This document shows positions 9,329 to 9,853 of a stretch of DNA of 9,853 nucleotides, piece by piece (the stretch's first letter is position 1; each line of letters starts with the position of its first letter). A program made the translations under genes and the position numbers. The stretch is from positions 1 to 9,853 of the forward strand of contig JAQUEG010000014.1 in assembly GCA_028685275.1 (NCBI GenBank), written 5' to 3'. The stretch comes from Bacilli bacterium. Lineage in GTDB: Bacteria; Bacillota_I; Bacilli_A; RF39; UBA660. The notes beneath the pieces are model-generated. The model was not told the origin of the DNA and ran no database searches. It saw only the letters and a list, made by a program, of their open reading frames with translations.

Positions 9329-9356
9329 GTGGTAATACGGTTTTATACCTCCCACC
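9329..9356 (-). promoter_or_regulatory. Putative L1-binding autoregulatory hairpin before rplA
   Basis: The rplK-rplA gap contains GGTGGGAGG...ACC...ATTACCAC. It folds as GTGG (9352-9355) with CCAC (9329-9332), an asymmetric internal loop (GA opposite GTATTA), GGT (9347-9349) with ACC (9339-9341), and an ATAAA loop. The GGUGGGAGG and AUxACCAC-like flanks resemble the two strands of the L1 site in 23S rRNA (helices 76-78), the mimicry known for L1 operators. It ends one base before the rplA Shine-Dalgarno, so bound L1 could block initiation. Recognition is from memory of the rRNA sequence, without an alignment. Confidence 0.6.
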
Positions 9357-9366
9357 TTTTTATCGA

Positions 9367-9792
9367 TTAATCTTCAATTTTAATGCCCATATTTTGAGCA
9401 GTACCTTGAATAATTTTTTCTGCCGCTTCAACATTATATGCATTTAAATCTATCATTTTTAATTCAGCAATTTCTCTTAGTTTAGCACGTGAAATAGTGC
9501 CACATATTTCATTTTTACCCTTAGTTGAAGCTTTTGTAATACCTGCCGCTTTTTTTAAAAGAAAAGCTGCTGGCGGAGTTTTAATTACAAAAGAAAAAGT
9601 ACGATCTTCATAAATAGAAATTTCTACTGGTGATATATCGCCCATCTTATCTCTTGATTCTTCATTGAATTGCGAACAAAAATCGCTTAAATTTATCCCA
9701 ACAGGTCCTAAAATAGTGCCAACTGGCGGTGCAGGTGTTGCTTTACCTGCCGGAATTTGTAATTTTACTTTTTTAACAACTTTTTTAGCCAT
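9367..9792 (-). CDS. rplK: 50S ribosomal protein L11
   Basis: L11 (uL11) binds the GTPase-associated region of 23S rRNA at the stalk base and is the target region of thiopeptide antibiotics. The 141-aa product is standard length. The N-terminal domain begins [25 protein letters not shown] with the Pro-rich loop (Pro20, 22, 23) that contacts thiostrepton in other species, followed by [11 protein letters not shown]. The C-terminal rRNA-binding domain includes [18 protein letters not shown] (68-85) and ends in the family signature GTAQNMGI (130-137). The ATG is preceded by AAAGGAGG with suitable spacing. Order nusG-rplK-rplA is the common one; no promoter is visible between the putative nusG end and rplK, so it is likely transcribed from upstream. 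The stop is TAA. Confidence 0.98.
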   Translation of the reverse strand: MAKKVVKKVKLQIPAGKATPAPPVGTILGPVGINLSDFCSQFNEESRDKMGDISPVEISIYEDRTFSFVIKTPPAAFLLKKAAGITKASTKGKNEICGTISRAKLREIAELKMIDLNAYNVEAAEKIIQGTAQNMGIKIED

Positions 9793-9829
9793 AAAATTAT
9801 CCTCCTTTAGTGATAGTACTCTTCATATA

Positions 9830-9853
9830 TTATATTTTTTCAATTTCTACTAA
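9830..9853 (-). CDS. nusG: Probable 3' end of nusG (partial, cut by window edge)
   Basis: The frame at the right edge reads Leu-Val-Glu-Ile-Glu-Lys-Ile followed by TAA, 37 nt before the rplK ATG. NusG proteins often end in a similar Val-Glu-Lys-Ile/Leu type sequence and nusG usually sits directly upstream of rplK. Only seven codons are visible, so the call rests mainly on gene order. Confidence 0.45.
   Translation of the reverse strand, partial: LVEIEKI

Noticed and set aside
732..9853. Open frames on the plus strand (732-1040, 5294-5542, 7943-8173, 8779-9105, 9259-9447, 9665-9853)
   Set aside because: Each lies mostly or wholly antisense to a conserved gene (the last and 9259-9447 also run into short intergenic gaps), shows no recognisable protein family, and looks like a by-product of the AT-rich complementary strand.
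1..9853. A novel defence, mobile or biosynthetic system
   Set aside because: All coding capacity is taken by core ribosomal and RNA polymerase genes; there are no transposases, integrases, direct-repeat arrays or unknown genes in the window.

Overview
The window is the ribosomal protein / RNA polymerase beta-operon region of a very AT-rich bacterium, with every gene on the minus strand. Read in the direction of transcription (right to left) the order is: the last codons of a probable nusG, rplK (L11), rplA (L1), rplJ (L10), rplL (L7/L12), rpoB (beta), rpoC (beta'), then a pair of hairpin terminators. This is the common bacterial order, but with no extra gene between rplL and rpoB (Bacillus subtilis has ybxB there). 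RpoB is 1193 aa and RpoC 1212 aa, and both read like Bacilli-type subunits. All nine Trp codons are TGG and all seven visible stops are TAA, so there is no sign of the TGA=Trp code of Mycoplasma and Spiroplasma. With RpoB carrying Asn at the position equivalent to E. coli His526, the sequence fits a low-GC Bacillota lineage near Acholeplasma/Izemoplasma/Erysipelotrichia-like bacteria that keeps the standard code. That placement is inference.

The genes form three separable transcription units. (1) nusG-rplK-rplA: the rplK-rplA gap holds a small hairpin resembling the L1-binding site of 23S rRNA, directly before the rplA ribosome-binding site. (2) rplJ-rplL: a perfect-consensus sigma-A promoter (TTGACA-17-TATAAT) lies across the end of rplA. 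It is followed by an L10 leader with a recognisable kink-turn-like core, a possible antiterminator and an intrinsic terminator; the unit closes with a hairpin after rplL. (3) rpoB-rpoC: its own TTGACA-17-TAAAAT extended -10 promoter, a 1-nt overlap between the genes, and a strong terminator after rpoC followed by a 28-bp perfect palindrome next to a C8 tract.

The main anomaly is rplA. Its reading frame breaks after codon 142 (PNPK), and the rest of L1, through the conserved TMG segment, continues intact in another frame to a TAA at 8617. One missing base explains this. It is either a sequence or assembly error or a recent mutation in a gene that some bacteria can live without.

I see no mobile element, CRISPR, tRNA or rRNA, and no undescribed system. 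What is of interest is regulation (the L1 site, the L10 attenuator and the separate rpoBC promoter), the rplA frameshift and the predicted rifampicin insensitivity.
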